From Candidatus Woesearchaeota archaeon (GTDB lineage: Archaea; Nanobdellota; Nanobdellia; Woesearchaeales; WJKV01), in the NCBI GenBank assembly GCA_014728875.1, contig WJKV01000018.1:1-7014 (forward strand): a DNA stretch of 7,014 bases, written 5' to 3'. The notes under the pieces were generated by a model. That model was not told where the DNA came from. It was given only the letters and a program-made list of their open reading frames with translations, and did not search any database. The position numbers and the translations under genes were made by a program. Numbering within the stretch: position 1 is the stretch's first letter; each line of letters starts with the position of its first letter. Shown here piece by piece: positions 4,673-7,014 of this stretch.

Positions 4673-5169
4673 TCTGGGATTAATCCAGCACACCTCCAGT
4701 TCAGTTCTGCAGAACCTGTCTTTTCATAGATGACCATTGCAGGATTGCAGCCTTCTTTTGGAATGTCAACATCAAACCACCAGGTCTGCGTATTTTCATT
4801 GTACACGAAATCGCCTGTCAATTGTTCTTCTGTGACATCGCCTGTCAATGCAATTGTTCTTGCCTGTTCGTAAGTATATACGCTGCCTGGACATTGCTCT
4901 TCATCTAAATTCAAGCATTTCTGTCTTGCATCGCACCACGCACCTTCTAGTCCGCAAGGACAGTCATCGTAGCAAGTTTCTTCTGCAAGCTTCACTTCTT
5001 CTACAAAAGTTCGCCCGCCTGCACTGCACTGCCTTGGATAACTTTCCATCACAGGATTGCCAGCAGCAGCACACTCTTCAAAATTAGATATTGGTTGCAT
5101 AGGTTCTTCTATTGCACAACCGATTACAAGAAGAGAAACAAGCATCAATAATATTGCAATATATTTCAT
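4669..5169 (-). CDS. Cysteine-rich secreted lipoprotein
   Basis: 166 residues. Residues 1-17 form a signal peptide ending in a lipobox (VIGC), so C18 is the likely lipidated residue and the protein is anchored outside the cell membrane. Residues 30-56 (FEECAAAGNPVMESYPRQCSA, then GRTFVE) are a Cys-bounded motif I know from many small secreted proteins of DPANN archaea and of bacteria. Residues 66-93 hold a cluster of six Cys (CYDDCPC, WCDARQKC, then EEQC), probably disulfide-bonded. The C-terminal 98-160 (TYEQARTIALT to TWWFDVDIPKEGC to AELNWRC) is a small alpha/beta module also widespread in such genomes. Excluding C18 there are ten Cys, an even number. A TATA box 26 bases upstream supports a leaderless start at 5169. 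The downstream small basic gene overlaps its stop. Ligand or partner unknown. Confidence 0.8.
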   Translation of the reverse strand: MKYIAILLMLVSLLVIGCAIEEPMQPISNFEECAAAGNPVMESYPRQCSAGGRTFVEEVKLAEETCYDDCPCGLEGAWCDARQKCLNLDEEQCPGSVYTYEQARTIALTGDVTEEQLTGDFVYNENTQTWWFDVDIPKEGCNPAMVIYEKTGSAELNWRCAGLIPE

Positions 5170-5190
5170 ACAAATGGAAGAGGGGACTTT

Positions 5191-5200
5191 GGTATTTAAG
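5191..5200 (-). promoter_or_regulatory. TATA box of the lipoprotein operon
   Basis: CTTAAATACC on the minus strand is centred 26 bases ahead of the ATG at 5169, which suits a leaderless transcript. It is back to back with the promoter of the plus-strand membrane gene, inside a 75-base spacer. Confidence 0.5.
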
Positions 5201-5212
5201 TTTTTCCAAAAG

Positions 5213-5221
5213 ATTAATATA
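5213..5221 (+). promoter_or_regulatory. TATA box of the membrane-protein/flavodoxin operon
   Basis: ATTAATATA is centred about 28 bases ahead of the ATG at 5245, and no ribosome-binding site precedes that ATG. An out-of-frame ATG at 5240 lies close to the predicted transcript start. Confidence 0.45.
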
Positions 5222-5244
5222 CGATTGTCTCATCACAAAATGGC

Positions 5245-5823
5245 ATGAGATTTTTTTTATTGGTCATAGGTTTGATACTCATCAACACAGCAGTTTCACA
5301 GTACGCAACAGGCTGTATTTACTGGTACAATTTCGGGCTTCTGGGTGCGTGGCTGTTATTCGATTACCTGTCGCATCTTAGGGGGAATAATACCGCATTG
5401 GATCTGCTGTTCAACAAAAGAACAAAGAAATTCATTATTCTTTTCATCGCGCTTGCAATTTTCGGTTCTGTAATCGAACTTGTAGGAAACGCAGGACTGG
5501 GCTTGTGGAGCTACAGCCATCTAACGCCATTTCAATTATATTTCCTAGTCCCTATTTTTTATCCGTTCATTCTGATGTCTTTCAGGGAGATGTTCATGCT
5601 TGTCAAGTCCTTGCTCAAGAACTTCACTATGTCAGTAATAGCTACAATAATCCTGGGAATCATCATCTGGGAGATCCCCAATATTTATTCGCAAGACTGG
5701 ATTTACAGCATACCGCACATCAGCTTTGAAATCTTTCATATCAACATCATTGTAATAATCGGCTGGGTCATATTGATATCAGGCCCGCACTATATTTACA
5801 GACTTTTGAAGACAGGAGGATGA
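5245..5823 (+). CDS. Polytopic membrane protein, about six helices, function unknown
   Basis: 192 residues, nearly all hydrophobic. Likely membrane segments: 3-20, 24-41, 63-82, 96-117, 129-147 and 164-182. Basic loops (NKRTKK at 57-62; RLLKT at 186-190) suggest that these ends face the cytosol. Polar or charged residues inside or beside helices stand out: E78 in VIELVGN, the WSYSHLTPFQLYF loop (88-100), FRE (113-115), and WEIPNIYSQDW (142-152). These could form an active or binding site, as in membrane isoprenoid, carotenoid or lipid enzymes, but I cannot name a family. The flavodoxin gene follows after three bases with a strong Shine-Dalgarno overlapping this stop, so the two are co-translated, and an electron-transfer partnership is a reasonable guess. 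Confidence 0.8.
   Translation: MRFFLLVIGLILINTAVSQYATGCIYWYNFGLLGAWLLFDYLSHLRGNNTALDLLFNKRTKKFIILFIALAIFGSVIELVGNAGLGLWSYSHLTPFQLYFLVPIFYPFILMSFREMFMLVKSLLKNFTMSVIATIILGIIIWEIPNIYSQDWIYSIPHISFEIFHINIIVIIGWVILISGPHYIYRLLKTGG
5815..5820 (+). promoter_or_regulatory. Shine-Dalgarno of the flavodoxin gene
   Basis: GGAGGA lies directly before the TGA stop of the membrane gene and ends six bases ahead of the ATG at 5827. It is one of the strongest such sites in the window and fixes the flavodoxin start. Confidence 0.7.
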
Positions 5824-5826
5824 AAA

Positions 5827-6294
5827 ATGAAAGCATTGGTTGTATATTTTTCAAGGACAGGAAACACAAAAAAGGTCGCGCAAAAGATCAAGCAAAATCT
5901 GAAGTGCGACATAGAGGAAATCACAGATGCTGTGAAACGGCAGGGTACAATGGGCTATATGAAATGCGGCGCTCATTCTTCGCTAAAGATGCGCACAAGA
6001 ATAAACGCAACAGACAAGGATCCTTCCAGATACGATCTTATAATAATCGGCACGCCTGTCTGGGCCTTCAACATGTCAAGCCCTGTACGGACTTACATCA
6101 TCAAGAACAGGGACAAGTTCAACAAGGTAGCATTTTTCTGTACATTGGGCGGCAAGGGCAGCAGAAAGACACTGCACGACATGGAGATGAAATGCAACAA
6201 AGAGCCAGAAGCGAACCTGGCCGTCTATGAAAGAGAGATCAAAGAAAACAGATTCGCAGATAAAGTCAAAAAGTTCTGCAAAATGCTGAAATAA
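5827..6294 (+). CDS. Flavodoxin-family protein
   Basis: A 155-residue FMN-binding, flavodoxin-like electron carrier of normal length for the short-chain group, cytosolic. The first strand and phosphate-binding loop are LVVYFSRTGNT (4-14), with S9, T11, G12 and T14 as the usual FMN phosphate contacts. The second FMN loop is IIIGTPVWAFNMSSP (72-86), with W79 as the likely isoalloxazine-stacking residue. The third loop is FFCTLGGKG (103-111). Cys at 27, 47, 105, 123 and 151 are more than a plain flavodoxin needs, so a thiol role is conceivable. The middle (36-62, rich in Lys/Arg/Met) is basic. It is preceded by a strong Shine-Dalgarno and sits three bases from the membrane-protein stop, so it may deliver electrons to that protein. 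Its TAA directly abuts the stop of the convergent tspO-type gene. Confidence 0.9.
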   Translation: MKALVVYFSRTGNTKKVAQKIKQNLKCDIEEITDAVKRQGTMGYMKCGAHSSLKMRTRINATDKDPSRYDLIIIGTPVWAFNMSSPVRTYIIKNRDKFNKVAFFCTLGGKGSRKTLHDMEMKCNKEPEANLAVYEREIKENRFADKVKKFCKMLK

Positions 6295-6792
6295 TCACAT
6301 ATTCAGATAAAATATCATAAAGTTCAATACGCCTGCGAAACTGACCCATAAGATATACGGTATCAGGAGATAAGCTGCCGGCCTTGATACTCTATAGAAA
6401 GTTATTATTGCCGCAAGTATCATTGCCCACAAGAAGCATAATTCTATGAACCCTCCTAATGGAGATTTCAGTCCGAAGAATATTATTGACCATAATGCAT
6501 TCAACACTAGCTGTATAAAGAAGAACACCAAGGCAATCTTGACTCCTTTTGTCTTCAGGCCTTTGTTCCATACCAAGAACAGGGAGATGCCCATCAAGAT
6601 GAACAAGGTTGTCCATACTGGTGCGAATACCCAGTCAGGAGGAGAAAAACTCGGCCTCTGGATAGTAGTATACCATGTCCTGACAGCAGGCGATGTAAAG
6701 AAAGAACCGATAACTCCGGCAAGATTGCATACGACAATCGCCAGCAGCAGTTCAATTACTTTTCTTGCTTTTGCTTTTCTTTGCTTTTTCAT
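6295..6792 (-). CDS. tspO: TspO/MBR-family membrane protein
   Basis: 165 residues. TspO (translocator protein, benzodiazepine-receptor type) proteins are five-helix membrane proteins that bind tetrapyrroles and are linked to stress responses. Helices: about 14-33, 55-76, 86-107, 111-133 and 140-162. Family residues are clear: W40 and P47 in TWYTTIQRPSFSPPDWVF, then PVW at 58-60 and MG at 67-68; LNALWSIIFFGL at 97-108; and RPAAYLLIPYILWVSFAGVL at 137-156 with N157. F49 stands where many members have Trp. The basic N-terminus (MKKQRKAKARK) is longer than usual. It lies inside the 3' end of the upstream gene (41 shared bases), so translation is probably coupled; GAAGG lies just ahead of the ATG. 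The stop abuts that of the flavodoxin gene. The ligand in this organism is unknown. Confidence 0.93.
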   Translation of the reverse strand: MKKQRKAKARKVIELLLAIVVCNLAGVIGSFFTSPAVRTWYTTIQRPSFSPPDWVFAPVWTTLFILMGISLFLVWNKGLKTKGVKIALVFFFIQLVLNALWSIIFFGLKSPLGGFIELCFLWAMILAAIITFYRVSRPAAYLLIPYILWVSFAGVLNFMIFYLNM

Positions 6793-7014
6793 CTGCAGCC
6801 TTCATCTGTTTTACAATCTTTTTTGCCCATGCATATCCAGGATCTCCGCCCCACAGCAGCCACGCAATATAGCCGTTCGAAGGGTTCTTTGAATTTGCCC
6901 AGCCAGGCCTCTTGTCTTTCTGGTGCCTGGTGAAATAATTCTTCATCCTCTTTACTGTAGCCGGCGCCATCCTGCTTCCTCGCGCAAGATTCGCAGCCCT
7001 GACAATGCCGGATC
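6752..7014 (-). CDS. Phage-head-type small basic protein, 5' end outside the window
   Basis: The frame is open to the right edge, so the start is not visible; an internal ATG at 6970 is a less likely start because the conserved part begins before it. Visible residues: SGIVRAANLARGSRMAPATV, then KRMKNYFTRHQKDK, GWANSKNPSNGYIAWLLWGG, and DPGYAWAKKIVKQMKAADEK, with a Lys/Ser-rich tail. The order ARG-S-x-(S/A)-x-x-T-V-K-R-M, FFxRH, GYIAWxLWGGDxGxxWA, QM is a pattern I associate with short proteins or C-terminal extensions next to phage prohead protease and capsid genes, also found alone in bacterial and archaeal genomes. No other phage gene lies in this window. The tail overlaps the start of tspO by 41 bases in a low-complexity A/G-rich stretch. 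Role unknown. Confidence 0.7.
   Translation of the reverse strand, partial: SGIVRAANLARGSRMAPATVKRMKNYFTRHQKDKRPGWANSKNPSNGYIAWLLWGGDPGYAWAKKIVKQMKAADEKAKKSKSKKSN

Noticed and set aside
4673..4693. Seven extra N-terminal residues (MCWINPR) on the small basic protein
   Set aside because: They lie over the lipoprotein C-terminus, while the ATGA overlap at 4669-4672 gives a conventional coupled start just before the MPRKPRK core.
1..7014. CRISPR array, insertion sequence, toxin-antitoxin pair or restriction system
   Set aside because: No regularly spaced repeats, terminal inverted repeats, transposase motifs, nuclease motifs or typical two-gene toxin modules were seen on either strand.

Overview
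The window reads as a piece of an archaeal chromosome, most likely from a small-genome DPANN-type lineage. That phylum guess is inference. What points to Archaea: a histone of the HMf type, an Lrp/AsnC regulator, a Dph2-type diphthamide protein, and TATA boxes placed about 25-30 bases ahead of start codons. Genes that head a transcript look leaderless, while the histone and flavodoxin genes inside operons carry clear Shine-Dalgarno sequences. No tRNA, rRNA, CRISPR array, insertion sequence or replication origin was recognised.

Layout. 1-422: an unrecognised basic protein, open to the left edge. 423-524: spacer with an oligo-T tract, a possible hairpin and a TATA box. 525-1696 (+): an operon of a winged-helix-like protein, an archaeal histone, and a small membrane protein whose frame is broken (frame change between 1262 and 1292). 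1693-2667 (-): a 324-residue orphan. 2668-2771: a divergent promoter region; the TATA box of the Lrp-type regulator (2772-3260, +) lies inside a perfect 14-bp palindrome. 3264-3713 (-): a helical, charged protein with direct repeats at its promoter. 3774-4397 (-): a Dph1/Dph2-family protein that lacks the first of the three usual domains. 4433-5169 (-): a cysteine-rich lipoprotein followed, with an ATGA overlap, by a small basic protein. 5245-6294 (+): a polytopic membrane protein followed by a flavodoxin. 6295-7014 (-): a phage-head-type small protein (5' end outside the window) overlapping the start of a TspO/MBR protein.

How the genes may work together. Two blocks concern DNA and transcription: winged helix plus histone, and the Lrp regulator facing an orphan gene. 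One gene belongs to translation-factor modification (diphthamide on EF2). The right third is membrane and redox related (lipoprotein, six-helix membrane protein, flavodoxin, TspO). The genes are packed very tightly: three convergent pairs have stop codons that overlap, abut, or lie 3 bases apart, so their mRNA 3' ends must form inside the opposing gene or at its edge.

The items most worth a second look are the domain-1-less Dph2, the frame break in the membrane gene, the palindromic TATA region of the Lrp gene, and the phage-type protein that shares 41 bases with tspO. I did not find a clearly recognisable new defence or mobile system here.
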